From contig NBIV01000056.1 in assembly GCA_003194525.1 (NCBI GenBank), positions 274,363 through 338,362 on the forward strand: 64,000 bases of DNA, read 5' to 3'. Numbering within the stretch: the first letter of the stretch is position 1; each line of letters begins with the position of its first letter. Made by a program: the position numbers and the translations under genes. Origin of the DNA: Gracilariopsis chorda (taxonomy: Eukaryota; Rhodophyta; Florideophyceae; Gracilariales; Gracilariaceae). Of the stretch, positions 32,410-42,745 are shown piece by piece. The notes below the pieces were generated by a model that saw only the letters and a program-made list of their open reading frames with translations, was not told where the DNA came from and searched no databases.

Positions 32410-33855
32410 ATGACCACAATGAACATGCTGCAGCATAACCCGGCCGCCATCGCCGAAGCCGCGTCATACGCCGCGTCCCACGGGCTCGTCATGGCCCGCT
32501 CGAAGGACGTCACCACCGGCACTCAAATCGTGCACGCCCCGCTCACCTTCTCTCCAACCCCGTTCCACGCCCCCTCCTACCGCCACGCCATCCGAATAAC
32601 CCCCGCCCTCAACACCCTCGTCAATCGCATCGCAAACGACCACGCCTATCTCCGCCACACGCTCGCCCAAACCGCCCAAGCAGACCCGTTCACAGCGCGA
32701 CTTCTCGCCATGTTGGACCATGTTCCACCCGTCAATCGCGGCGTGCAGCTCTCTATTGTCAGATATGACTACTTTATGCACGCCTCTGCTCACGATGCCT
32801 ATGAGCTTCGCATGGTTGAGATGAATTGTATAGCCGCCAGTTACATTTGTCTTGGCACCAAAATGTCCGCCATGCATCGCTTCATGGCCACTCATCCCGC
32901 TACTCGACTCCACTTGCAGCTCGATAAACTGCCTGCTAATGATGCAATGCATGCAATTCCGAAAGGACTGGCAGCTGCTCACCACGCCTTTGTACGCACC
33001 CAGCTTGCAGGTCAGTCCAACAACGTCGTGCTCGTCATGATCGTCCAAGCGGGAGATACAAACTCTTATGACCAAGACCTGTTGCGTAATACCCTTTGGG
33101 AAAAACATCAACTCAACATGATCCGACTTTCCTTATCCGACATTCATGCGTACGCCTCCCTTCAGTCTGATTCCACTCTATTGTTAGATGTGCCTAATTA
33201 TCCGCAACCGCTCATTGCATCCGTCGTCTACTTCCGTGCTGCATACACGCCACACGATTATCCAACGGATCATCACTGGCAGGCACGAACGCTTATTGAA
33301 AAGAGCAACACTGTCAAGTGCCCCTCTGTCGCCATGCAATTGGTCGGCACCAAGAGGATTCAACAAGTACTGGACGAACCCGGTCGTCTTGAAAGATTCC
33401 TTCCCACCGAAGACGCACATCAAGTCCGCGCCACGTTTGCTCGACAATATGCATTCACGTCGGACGAAACGAGCGAAACACTGGTAAAGAAGGCCATTGC
33501 GAACCCGCAAGATTACGTGCTCAAACCACAGCGTGAGGGAGGTGGAAATAACCTGTATTCTCAACAACTCAAGAATGCATTAAGCACAATGTCTCCACAG
33601 CAGCGTTCTGCTTTCGTGCTCATGGATAGAATTCGACCACCACAGTTTACAAATGTTATCATTCGGGACGGTGTTGCCAAGCTTGATGAGGTCGTGTCAG
33701 AGCTCGGCGTCTTTGGCGTCTATGTTAGTGTCGATGGACGTGAGCAGGATAATTACGACGCTGGTATCTTGCTTCGAAGCAAACCGGCCGCTACTGATGA
33801 TGGAGGCGTTTCGGCAGGTGTGGCCCTTTTAGACAGTCCTTTACTATTCGATTAG
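32410..33855 (+). CDS. GSS: Glutathione synthetase (EC 6.3.2.3), eukaryotic type
   Basis: Joins gamma-glutamylcysteine and glycine with ATP, the second step of glutathione synthesis. Single exon, 481 residues, close to the usual 470-500. Visible signatures: VRYDYFMHA and RMVEMNCIAASY (metal-binding Glu and Asn, about 135-146), VVYFRAAYTPHDYP, TLIEKSNTVKCPSVAMQLVG followed by TKRIQQVLDEPG, the glycine-rich ATP loop YVLKPQREGGGNNLY (about 368-382), VLMDRIRPP, ELGVFGVYVS, and the C-terminal VSAGVALLDSPLL. ATG 32410 is chosen because the conserved region begins soon after; two further Met codons lie close by. Convergent with the PDCD5 gene, 217 bp apart. Confidence 0.97.
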   Translation: MTTMNMLQHNPAAIAEAASYAASHGLVMARSKDVTTGTQIVHAPLTFSPTPFHAPSYRHAIRITPALNTLVNRIANDHAYLRHTLAQTAQADPFTARLLAMLDHVPPVNRGVQLSIVRYDYFMHASAHDAYELRMVEMNCIAASYICLGTKMSAMHRFMATHPATRLHLQLDKLPANDAMHAIPKGLAAAHHAFVRTQLAGQSNNVVLVMIVQAGDTNSYDQDLLRNTLWEKHQLNMIRLSLSDIHAYASLQSDSTLLLDVPNYPQPLIASVVYFRAAYTPHDYPTDHHWQARTLIEKSNTVKCPSVAMQLVGTKRIQQVLDEPGRLERFLPTEDAHQVRATFARQYAFTSDETSETLVKKAIANPQDYVLKPQREGGGNNLYSQQLKNALSTMSPQQRSAFVLMDRIRPPQFTNVIIRDGVAKLDEVVSELGVFGVYVSVDGREQDNYDAGILLRSKPAATDDGGVSAGVALLDSPLLFD

Positions 33856-34072
33856 GCGTTTGTACACAATCTATTCCTTTTTTTGTCATGCATATTGTAT
33901 GTATATGTGCGTGTATAAACGGTACCCACATCAACTGAAGCAAGCGTTATGAATTCTATCATCTCCCCGTGAGATGTGTGTGAGTCACAATGAAAAGCGT
34001 ACTACGATCACTGGTGATGAGTGTGGGATGCAGTACTCCACTCTGCAGTGTGTCGATCATGAGTGTGAGACC

Positions 34073-34595
34073 TCAAGAATCATCGTCATCGTCATCATCG
34101 TCGTCGAATACTTTTCTTCTGCGCATGATGGTTACTTTCGTGCGCTTCTGCGTCTGCTCCGTTACAGAGCGGAGAAGGTCTTTCACCTGATCCTCGCCTA
34201 CCTTTCCGCCCAGCTGCCCCGATTGCGCAGAATTTATGAGGTACGTCTCCACTTGCTCCGCGCGCTCGGGCTTGACGAGCCTGATATTCGCCAGCTTCTC
34301 ACGGGCTTCTGGCGTCATGATTTGGTTGAGGATCATTCGACGCTGGTCTTGTTTTGCTCTGTTGTTGATACGACGGTAATGTTTCGTTGGGGGTGGAGAT
34401 GGAACAGTAAGTTAATGCGCCTGCGAAGCGGTTTACAAATCTGCTGCGTTGCTAGGTAAGCAAGCACACGTACTCTTCTTGTTTCCTTCGCATTTCCAGT
34501 TCCTCTGCAGACGGGCCTTGCGCACCGCCCGCTGCACCTCGCATTTGGGCCAAACGTTGAGCGCGCCATTGCGCAAGTTCCGGGTCGTCCGCCAT
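34073..34595 (-). CDS. PDCD5: PDCD5/TFAR19-family DNA-binding protein (2 exons)
   Basis: PDCD5 proteins are small helical proteins conserved from archaea to animals, linked to apoptosis, tubulin folding and chromatin. Exon 1 is 34474-34595 (MADDPELAQWRAQRLAQM ... EELEMRRKQE). The intron 34359-34473 is 115 nt (GTACGTG ... CAACAG, phase 2). Exon 2 is 34073-34358 (AKQDQRRMILNQIMTPEARE ... IRLVKPERAEQVETYLI ... GQLGGKVGEDQVKDLL ... TIMRRRKVFDDDD). The product is 135 residues, the usual size, ending in a run of Asp. The splice sites were chosen because they restore the family sequence exactly across the junction. Confidence 0.95.
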
Positions 34596-35899
34596 GTTTG
34601 ATTCCTACGCTTACCCTTTTAGCCGGGGTGAAGTGTTTCCGTCGCCTTGTTGACAATCCCGTAGTGCGATTTCTTTTGTGGGTGTCTTGGCATTGACAAC
34701 TGCTTCAGGGTTGCGCATGCGAAGACACGTCCTTTAATGGATCACAGAGCCCGTGTTCAAATGAGTGAATCTCAAAAAGTGTACATGTAAATCCCCAGTT
34801 CTTTTCACGCCGATTGGGCGGCGCGAGATATTCCATTTCAGCAATGCAAACTTTGTACGGTAGACATACCAGGTAGATATAAGGTAGATAAGTTACCAAC
34901 GGTACCGTTGGTAACATATCGGTAAGGGTTACCGTTTACCGTTGGAAACGGTAGACTACCAAGAAGTCTTTACTGCAAATGAAAGCAAGCTGAGATTGCG
35001 CCAGCTACGCCATGTTTGTCTTATCTTGACGATTCCTTCATCATCAGATATCTCAAATCTAAAAAAAGGGTCACCAAGGCTACGAAGAGTAAACGGTTAT
35101 CACGATACCAAGAGTATCCTCCACACCCTTTGTAATCTTACCCTTAAACGCCTTTCGCCATTGTAGGAGAGGCGTGTTGAATTCAGGACCTTTGGTGCTT
35201 ATGTCGCCACGCACCACATGCTCAAGACAATACCGACTTGGAATCTGCCTCTGTTGGAATAGCGGTACGGTGAATGGCTATCACTCAAAGAAGTTTGCTG
35301 TGTCTTCACCATATTTTCATCACGGGCAGAAGAGTTTAGTGCTATCCCTATGAGCGATAAGCATCGCATTAAGTGGGGTTCCACGATCCTGCAAGAATTA
35401 CAAGACCACCAGGTGACCCTTTGAAATAGCCATGCCCGTGTCACGTTTGGGAAGGAATGTAGGTCTCTTCTTCGAGAATAAGCAACAGTGAAGATGCATC
35501 AGCTTCTCGAACCGTTAGTATCTACAGAAGAACAAAAACATAATGCGCAAAGGTTTCAGGAATAACCCACTCTGCACAACTTCCAAAGGGGGGCTCTCGA
35601 TTTGAAGGGAAGAATTCTTCGAGTACGATGGCCGTTTAGAGTAAACCATGCTCACAATACTCTACACAAACATTGATTTTGATGGACTTGAACTCCCAGT
35701 GTTCCTTTTGCCACTGGACAAAGTTCATGGCAGAGGGAACGGGATGTAGTGAAATGACAAACAGAATCCGTAGGACTTATGCTGACATGAATACGTTCTA
35801 ATACTGCTCACAAAACAGCTGTTGGTCTCGATGAGAGATCCAATCGCCACTCCATTGTGCTTTCTCAGCAGAAGAGGAAAGACAGGAAAACCTCGAAAC
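34596..35899. other. Intergenic region with repeats, no supported gene
   Basis: No coding frames with recognisable content. Includes a perfect 24-bp palindrome (listed separately) followed by partial copies of its GGTTACCGTT theme up to about 34965. Confidence 0.5.
34892..34915. repeat. Perfect 24-bp palindrome
   Basis: Each half is GTTACCAACGGT or its complement, with no spacer. Related partial repeats (GGTAAGGGTTACCGTTTACC) follow directly. Confidence 0.95.
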
Positions 35900-35956
35900 T
35901 AGGGGTCGGCTCGTGCACGCATGTACTAAGTACATGCGTGCACGAGCCGACCCCTA
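35900..35956. repeat. Perfect long inverted repeat (27-bp arms, 3-nt loop)
   Basis: Arms 35900-35926 and 35930-35956 are exact complements around TAA. Arm content includes GGGTCGGCTCGTGCACGC. No coding sequence is associated; a hairpin-ended insertion or foldback remnant is likely. Confidence 0.95.
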
Positions 35957-36064
35957 CATTGTACTTACTAGGCAGGAAAGGGCGTTCGAAAAGCGTTTTG
36001 AAGTCGTAGTCGGAGTTCTCTCCGATTCTCGTGAACACATCAGTGATCTTCTCAGAATCTGTCT

Positions 36065-36129
36065 GTCCCTAGGTCCAAGACTACGGTAGGGGCTATTCTG
36101 ATTAGTACCGTAGTCTTGGAATTAGGGAC
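36065..36129. repeat. Inverted repeat with 24-bp arms
   Basis: Left arm 36065-36088 and right arm 36106-36129 match at 22 of 24 positions (core CCAAGACTACGGTA). The right arm starts a dispersed repeat seen again at 39762. Confidence 0.9.
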
Positions 36130-36161
36130 ACGAGCCCATATAAACACACTCACGCACACAC
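36108..36161 (+). repeat. Dispersed repeat, copy 1
   Basis: Begins CCGTAGTCTTGGAATTAGGG, continues with ACACGAGC, CATATAAACA and a CA-rich tail. Near-identical to 39762-39813. Possibly a transposon end; the TATAAA-like block could be a promoter. Confidence 0.9.
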
Positions 36162-36552
36162 ACACATCAGTGGCTAGAGATTACCAAAGCTTTGTTGACT
36201 TGTAGCAATAACCGCAACGATATCAGTTCAAGAAAGCGCAACCTTCTTCAATGTGGTAGAAGACCCAGCGATAACCGGGCTCTCGATTTTGCTCATTAAA
36301 TTGCTGAGAGTGTGGTTACAGGGATAGCTATCCCTTTCAAATCAAGCCGCGGAGAAGGTTACCAGGCCGAGACACGAGAGGTATCCTTCCTTTCTAAACG
36401 CTAAGAAGTTTTATTGTTGACAGCACTACTCTTGAACTTCGCTACTACTACTGGGTTCTTCGGACGGGAAAAGTTGTGAGAACTGTGCTGGTCACATCCC
36501 AACACTGCAACACACATCAGCTCATCTGCAGCCTAAGAAGGCGATTCTTTTT

Positions 36553-37062
36553 CTATGCGTGTCTGTTTACATGGGCTTCGCTCCCCAGATTCCAAGGATA
36601 TGATACGGTACTAACTCTTCTGGTCAGAAGTAGACTTCTAGTAAGGAGCCTTACCGTGCTTTCGGAATCAGAACCACCTCCCATAAGCAAACAAGTAGAA
36701 GCTATCTCCACTCGGCGGCCAAGTTCCTCTAGTAGATCCAATCGCGGATCGATTATCTTAGGCGAACGACTTCCGCTCCTTCAACGTAAAATAAGGACAC
36801 CATTAATCACTTTGCCTTTAGCTACTAGCTTTTCTTGCACAGCAAGGATGCCCTCCGCGCGAGACCGACGTGACCTGACTGCCATCGACATCATGAGGAC
36901 GTTATCAGAAAAGCTGCTAGAATATCGTGAGATAGTGCGTGGACCTTGAGCAACCTTAACCGCGATTAAACATTTGATGTCATCAGCACATATCCGCGTG
37001 TGACTGTAGACACAAATGGGAATAGTGTCCTCTCCTATGCTACATATATACCTGTGGGCCAT
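36553..37062 (-). pseudogene. Decayed coding segment, unknown
   Basis: One minus-strand frame, interrupted only by a TGA at 36781, runs through 37062-36553. The first quarter is doubtful. From about 36950 on it is Arg/Ser/Leu-rich and protein-like (SRRSRAEGILAVQEKLVAKG; LDLLEELGRRVEIASTCLLM). It lies among LINE and foldback repeats, so it may be an ORF1 or another transposon frame. No domain recognised. Confidence 0.35.
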
Positions 37063-37195
37063 TTATCTTCCGTTGTAAATTGCCATGTACGAAACTGGCT
37101 TCGATATTTGGAGGCCAGCTCATTAACAGCAATAGTAAATGAAAACATACAGACAACGCTCAAGCCCTGGCGTACAAAGTCTGATTTGTACTCCA

Positions 37196-37603
37196 TTATA
37201 CGAATGTCTCTTCTGAGACTACTTGAGTTGCCCCGAAGTACGCCGCCGGGATATATGTGCAAGTGCTTAGTATAGCAAACCAAAGAGGATGCGGAATGAC
37301 GGTCAAGTTTTGAACCCCAAACAGAGTTAGCAATACCCCTAGTGTAATGGCCAGGTGGATCTTATGCGAGGATGCAATTTTTGCCGCCGCATATCCGCCC
37401 AAAACACTTCCAACGATGTACGATAGTTCCACAAACAGGAAAGCTCCAAGAGGCAAAGACATAATGTGATGGAAAGAGTAGGGCGCGACAGGGTTAGCAA
37501 CAGGATATATTCGGTGACCAACGCTCTGAATAAGTGCTATGACCACTGTTGCGACCAATAAACCACAGAGGAAGGCGAAGGCATTTCCCAAGACTGGATG
37601 CAT
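37196..37603 (-). CDS. Small four-helix membrane protein of bacterial type
   Basis: An intact 135-residue frame with ATG at 37603. Four hydrophobic segments are visible: FAFLCGLLVATVVIALIQSV (about 9-28), LPLGAFLFVELSYIVGSVLG (about 50-69), a third around 82-100 (LAITLGVLLTLFGVQNLTVI), and LWFAILSTCTYIPAAYFGA (about 107-125). The pattern GHRIYP after helix 1, GGYAAAKIA after helix 2 and IPHPLWF before helix 4 resembles a family of uncharacterised bacterial inner-membrane proteins. Function unknown. It is surrounded by transposon debris and has no obvious host neighbours. A bacterial or organelle-derived origin by transfer is a reasonable inference from resemblance, not shown here. Confidence 0.7.
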   Translation of the reverse strand: MHPVLGNAFAFLCGLLVATVVIALIQSVGHRIYPVANPVAPYSFHHIMSLPLGAFLFVELSYIVGSVLGGYAAAKIASSHKIHLAITLGVLLTLFGVQNLTVIPHPLWFAILSTCTYIPAAYFGATQVVSEETFV

Positions 37604-38816
37604 CTTTTGCGTTGCGCTAGGGAGATTGATGCTACTGCGCTTGTCTCTCCAGTTGTGTGTCGACTTCTTCCCTTGATCAAGTCGTTAATGCTGTTTGAAA
37701 CGTTTCCGTTCGACCTGGTTAGGTGCGCCAAGTGTGAGAGGTCGGGAATGACTCTTTTGGCGCGAGGGGGCAGAGCTCTGGGCATCGCCGAAATTTGCTT
37801 CATGATTTCTGTAAAGGTAGTGCACATCATGATAATCCGCTTCGAAGGATATCGACATTCCCTCCTTTCTGCTCTATGTTTGAGGCCTCTGGAAATGACG
37901 ACTTTGCATTCCCGTATTCCACTTCTCTCATAAGCTGATCAGAGATCGATGAGGCGTCGAAGATTGCGTTATTCCTGTTTACTGTCGGACGTAAGCCTAA
38001 TCACAGAGAGAGAAGTTCTTAAGGACTCCTGATTCCTACCACGCTTTCGGAAGAAGTTCCGTGCGCTCACACATCACACAGTAGACAAACAACAACCCTT
38101 TACCATTAGAACTTACGTGTTATTGTGGGTCGTGCTCCGAATTCTGACTACGCACACACACTCTCTCTATTATGGGTACACTAGTTTAATTCCTACTTTG
38201 TGCAGAGCGCTTCAATTGAAAGTAGCGTTCTCTCGCTAGGAACATCAGGATTCGTTCAGGCCATTTTCTGATGATGTCTTGAACACCCAAAAGGGCATCT
38301 TAAAAAATACTGGTCGACATCATTTAGTACACCCGGTCTGAATCTGCAAACCATTCGCCGTTTTGTTAAATAAGACCCCAAAGGATGTAAGCACGGTGTA
38401 TGACCGACTGCTCATTGCGACAGAGCAACTTCTGCTTCTCGCTGAAACACAATCCTATCGATTTCTTTTGGAACGCATCATAGAATCGACAAACAGCGTT
38501 GTTTCTTTGTCACGCTTCTTTTCACATCTGCGTAATCCACTGGAATGGTAACTTGATCTTCAATCTTCAGGTCCAGAGCTGATTTGGATGACCACACTAC
38601 AGGACTTTCTAAGAGTTCTCTATCTCACGTCTAAAACTTGCAATAACTACGATACCTTATTACCACCCTTTTAGTTTAGCAACTCGTCTAACCGCATGGT
38701 TCCGATGCACTGAAGAGACTTCTAACGACCCTCACTCGCTGTAAAACTAGTCTGTACTTCAACCTTTCGGTTGTAGGTGACCACTGTATGGTTCCGCCAC
38801 CCATCTGCAGCACTAC
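37604..38816. other. No supported gene
   Basis: A minus-strand frame of 97 codons at 37537-37830 partly overlaps the membrane-protein gene and has ordinary composition (LTRSNGNVSNSINDLIKGRS) but no recognised domain. The rest holds short frames only; the right part may be the 5' side of the LINE remnant. Confidence 0.4.
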
Positions 38817-39532
38817 TTGTTGTTGATGTTGTTTTTGGTTATGGGCCGACGAAGCCTAATTCCGATTTCGACGTACCAGCTCTCTAAGAAGCTGGTCTCT
38901 GCCGCGAAGGCGAAGTTAGGCAGACCCAGTTGCGCATCCAATGTAATTTCTCCCGGTTCGCATCAGCACGTGAGGATGCTCCTGTCCTTATCTCTAGGCT
39001 CCCTAGTCCCACTTGCACTCACCCACACCTGTCAAATTGTATGGGTATCAGGAACATGCGGGTTGCCCCGAAACGAGGCTATCGACCACCTTGCGAAGAA
39101 AGCCTTGGATTACTACCTATGGGACAGCAACTGCTAAAAAGACATGGACTTCCTGGAGCTGAAACAAAGAATCCGCGTCTGCCTAACAAACGCAGAGCAA
39201 ATAAGCGAAGTTTCGGAGCCGCTGCTGATACGGCGACCATGAGAAGAGCGCATACTGCTTTGACGCAAATATATACCGGCCACGTCCGGACTCTGCATCC
39301 TGTCTATACGTTTGTCCACAATAGGAAATGTTTCTGCCTGCTCGGATGTGGGCTTAACATACAAAATAGTGCAGACCATTTCGTTCTTAGATGTCGCCGA
39401 AGAGCGCCGAATCGACGTAGAGAACTTCCACCTCTCCGAGAGAGGCAAGGTCTTGACGTCGAATCAATAATAAGAGCATGGCCAGAAAAGTCACTGGTTT
39501 ATCTAGAGAAAGAGGGATTCTTCTCACTTTAA
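38817..39532 (+). pseudogene. Non-LTR retrotransposon (LINE) RNase H and 3' zinc-binding end
   Basis: Two plus frames. The first carries the RNase H C-terminal motif IVWVSGTCGLPRNEAIDHLA followed by KKALD, as in LINE RNase H domains (WVPGHxGxxGNExAD-type; the usual His is Thr here). After a frame change near 39130 the second gives the LINE tail: TGHVRTLHPVYTF, then C-x4-C-x9-H ... C (CFCLLGCGLNIQNSADHFVL, RCRRRA) and RRRELPP. Reverse transcriptase and endonuclease are absent, the usual 5' truncation of LINE copies. The frame ends at 39532. Confidence 0.8.
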
Positions 39533-39761
39533 ACCCCTACTGTTACGCAAGACAGAGAATTGTATCCCCAAGCCGAAAAGGCGCCAACTGATGACAGCTG
39601 GCAATAAGATCAGCGCTAATTCGAAGTCGTGCAACGGTCGCGAATAAGGGCGACCGGTACGCTCTGTATTGCATCAGTAGGAGGCAGAGCCTTAGTGCCC
39701 ATCATCCTTGTTTATGTTTTGCTTCTCGTTGACCCAAGTTGCGCGTACAGCTCAACACCTG

Positions 39762-39813
39762 CCGTAGTCTTGGAATTAGGGACACGAGCTCACATAAACA
39801 TACATGCACACAC
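39762..39813 (+). repeat. Dispersed repeat, copy 2
   Basis: Near-identical to 36108-36161 in the same orientation, including CCGTAGTCTTGG and the CA-rich tail. Lies between the two LINE tails. Confidence 0.9.
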
Positions 39814-39851
39814 GCCGCCGTTAATATGAAGAGCCTCAGGCTGAATCTAGG

Positions 39852-40097
39852 TCAAAACGACCCTAACTGACAAGAGACAGTAACTTCTCGATACACCATA
39901 TCGACTAACTCCTGTTGTCCGCAAGAGGCATAATCGACTGTGAAGACGAAGGATGCAGCAGAGAGGTAGCTCTCCCAGTCATAATGCCGCTCTATGTCGA
40001 CATCGCACAAGTGATCAACACTGTTTTGTATGTTGAGACCGCGTTCAAGCGAACAGCAACATTTCTTTCTGTGGAATTTCGTAGATACGGGACGCAA
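39852..40097 (-). pseudogene. LINE 3' end fragment, inverted copy
   Basis: The minus-strand reading KKCCCSLERGLNIQNSVDHL matches the tail of the plus-strand LINE remnant at 39320-39400 (GLNIQNSADHF). Divergent copies of one family in opposite orientation, about 600 bp apart. The zinc-ligand pattern is already lost here. Confidence 0.7.
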
Positions 40098-40990
40098 AGC
40101 CGAAACATTGCCGGTAAACGTTTGCGCCAGAGCTGTGTGTGCTCTTCAGAGAGACAGACTGCCCAACAACGGTTCTGACACTTCAGCTATCGGCTCAGAA
40201 CCTGGTAAGGCGGACACGGAGCCCTCGCCCAACCTCAAGGAAATCTATCTCTTCCAGCTGTTGTTGAATGGATACTCCGAGGTTTTTCTTAGCGAGAGCA
40301 TCAACAGCCTAGTTTCTCAGCAGGCCACAGTGTCATGGCACCCAGAAAATGGTGATGCTATGCGTTCTGTTGTTTCGATTAGACGGGCACTTGTTCGCAA
40401 TATCAGTTTACTTTGTGTATGCGTTTGTGTTACGCTTTCAACATTTGTGCAACGTAACGCAAATCGTACAAGAACTTCTTATTGATGGAGGTGCGTTCCA
40501 CGTCACCGCGTTGAAGATGCTTTACCCTTTGTCTCAGTGCTGTTTCTTCCGGAGAATCGTGACGCAATTCATATAAGTTGAGGCGGCCCTCTTTACGTGG
40601 CCGTACCTCACCAAGCATTGAACAACGGAGTCTTCTCGCCGGACGGCCATAGAGGAATGAAACACCCGTTCATGTCTTCAGAGGTGCTCTGTTGGGAACC
40701 ATCGTGCCACAAATCGAACATGTTGAAGATTTCCTTTCTTAGTGGTGAGCGTTGCTGTGGTCTTTCGAAGAGCTCCTAGTACGTGATCTCATTCCGAAGT
40801 CGATGTACAAATGCGATAAGCTCAGCTTCCTCAAAAGATGGGTGCATGGATAGACTTTGCTGTTTGTCTGGTTGATTTGAGCGCGCGAAGCGTCATCCCG
40901 ACCTGTATGAGTCAAGTTGCTGGAATATGAACTTGTACTGTAAGCAAAGCAGTTAATGCTATCTATCTGCGTAGGTTGTTAGGCTGGTGA
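40098..40990. other. Intergenic, no supported gene
   Basis: A plus frame at 40030-40485 overlaps the inverted LINE fragment and shows no recognised domain. The last part is the 3' flank of the Rab escort protein gene. Confidence 0.5.
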
Positions 40991-42745
40991 CTACTCTTGT
41001 TCCTCTTCGGCTGCTTCTGGAGATTGTACACCGTTCCCTGTTTCCGAATGTAGTACTTCGTTCGTATTCTCTTCAGGGTTTCTAGGTGCGAGAAATTCTC
41101 TATCTGGGTGAACAACTCTGAAACATCTTTCTGCTTCTCTAATGATTTCGTCCATATCGTGCTCCATCTCACTCGCAGATACGTGCACAACACCTTCAGT
41201 ACCATCAGTCTCGCTAGGTCCACAAGTGCGGGAATACGAAATGCTCCACAGACAATTCGGTTTCATATGGGCCCTTGAATCATTTGGTTTGTGAATGTCT
41301 CCGTTTTGATGCTCTCCTTCTGTTTTCTCCGCGTCTGCTCCGTCTTGCTCGAATTCATCGTCGTGATTCAGATTGACGTAATTCCGAAGAACGCCATGGA
41401 TATCATGTTCTGTACTGCCATGCTCTATGGTTTCGGCATAAAGTATGTAATACCCTTCAGGACAAACTTTGACTGCAGCGTCTACCTGCCTGATGCGTAC
41501 GGCGGATGCTTTGTTCCCCAGGGTTCCACGCGGAACTGTAATCATGACGCGATCTGGTTCACCGGCTTTCATTACGCTTCCGTCAAGCACTGCTATTGCG
41601 TGCCAGATATCCGCTTTTTTTTCCTTCTCCTGACTCATCAAATCATGAGACACAAACACATATTTCGTTCGCACAACATCACCAGCAGTTGTAACCACTC
41701 CAAGATGGTGATCAGCAGACTCAGACTTGTTGCGGTCGATGCCTTTGGGAGACCGTATAAGGGCGGTGGCGCCGCGGCGTAGGACATAAGTCCCACCATG
41801 CACTGCGGATAGCCTGCAGAACGCTTGGGAAAGCTCTCCTGTTCCAAAATTTGGGTACAGGAACGGGGTCTTTGTTCCAAATCGCATGACAGACGCCTGG
41901 TATGTATAGATAGCGTTCATCGCATCAAGCTTGGAAAACGATTCCTTTCCAACCGAAAACAGTATAGAATGGGTGAGAAAAGTCTGCAATGTAGATGTCA
42001 GCTTCATAGCATCCATGTCTTCTTGTATTGAAAGATCGAAACTGTGGTCACCGCTTTCAGATTCAACATCTTCAGATTCAACATCTTCAGTTTCAAGGTT
42101 GTCTTCCATGCGGATTCGAATGTCGTCATAACGTTTGGTCACATAGCGCATTAAGAGCCTTTTCTCTGGCATGCTTACGAATGAGTTTTGAAACACATCG
42201 GCGCGACTTCCAGGTACTCGTTGTAAACCAGACGACCCAGGAAATTGGACGTAAAGCCCATCGACGCCGCGGAAGTCGATATAATGACCAACATTCGTTC
42301 GTACAAGTGTCTCCACCATTTCACCGCTTGACATAATCGGTCTAGGAACAAGATCCAGTAGGCACGATTCAATCTTGTGGTCTAGCTCAACAGAGTGCGA
42401 AAAGGATAGTACGCGAGCTCCCAGAGGAAAGAGACGATCATAAGTAGAAAGTGCGGGGAGCTCTTGGAGTTCATAGTCTGGAAACATTTCCCTTATCTTC
42501 GAATCAGAGCTCTGTGCATCAGAACGAATTAAACCAACATTGTCGGTCTCTAAGAAACTGTTCAGCTGGGAGAGGGGAATTGTGGCCCATTTGCCACCAT
42601 AGAAGCCATTTGCATCTAGATGTAAGATTCGAGAGCCCGCAAGGGACAAAGCGGCTGCTAGCACAGCCTGCGGAAGATCAGTTCCAATAATCACAGCGTC
42701 ATACTGTGTTTCCGAGAGAGGATAAGATTGCTGAACCTCAGACAT
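40991..42745 (-). CDS. Rab escort protein (GDI/CHM family)
   Basis: Presents newly made Rab GTPases to geranylgeranyl transferase II and delivers them to membranes. Single exon, 584 residues from ATG 42745 (MSEVQQSYPLSE); the frame extends 6 codons upstream without an ATG. The N-terminus carries the nucleotide-binding-like GDI motif: YDAVIIGTDLPQAVLAAALS, then ILHLDANGFYGG (about 14-60). Further GDI-type blocks are YDRLFPLGARVLSFSHSVEL, QTFLTHSILFSVG, TPFLYPNFGTGELSQAFCRL and HGGTYVLRRGA. An acidic insert (about residues 225-245) and an acidic Glu-rich C-terminus distinguish it from Rab GDI, which is shorter (about 450). It diverges from GMP synthase across 509 bp. Confidence 0.92.
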   Translation of the reverse strand: MSEVQQSYPLSETQYDAVIIGTDLPQAVLAAALSLAGSRILHLDANGFYGGKWATIPLSQLNSFLETDNVGLIRSDAQSSDSKIREMFPDYELQELPALSTYDRLFPLGARVLSFSHSVELDHKIESCLLDLVPRPIMSSGEMVETLVRTNVGHYIDFRGVDGLYVQFPGSSGLQRVPGSRADVFQNSFVSMPEKRLLMRYVTKRYDDIRIRMEDNLETEDVESEDVESESGDHSFDLSIQEDMDAMKLTSTLQTFLTHSILFSVGKESFSKLDAMNAIYTYQASVMRFGTKTPFLYPNFGTGELSQAFCRLSAVHGGTYVLRRGATALIRSPKGIDRNKSESADHHLGVVTTAGDVVRTKYVFVSHDLMSQEKEKKADIWHAIAVLDGSVMKAGEPDRVMITVPRGTLGNKASAVRIRQVDAAVKVCPEGYYILYAETIEHGSTEHDIHGVLRNYVNLNHDDEFEQDGADAEKTEGEHQNGDIHKPNDSRAHMKPNCLWSISYSRTCGPSETDGTEGVVHVSASEMEHDMDEIIREAERCFRVVHPDREFLAPRNPEENTNEVLHSETGNGVQSPEAAEEEQE

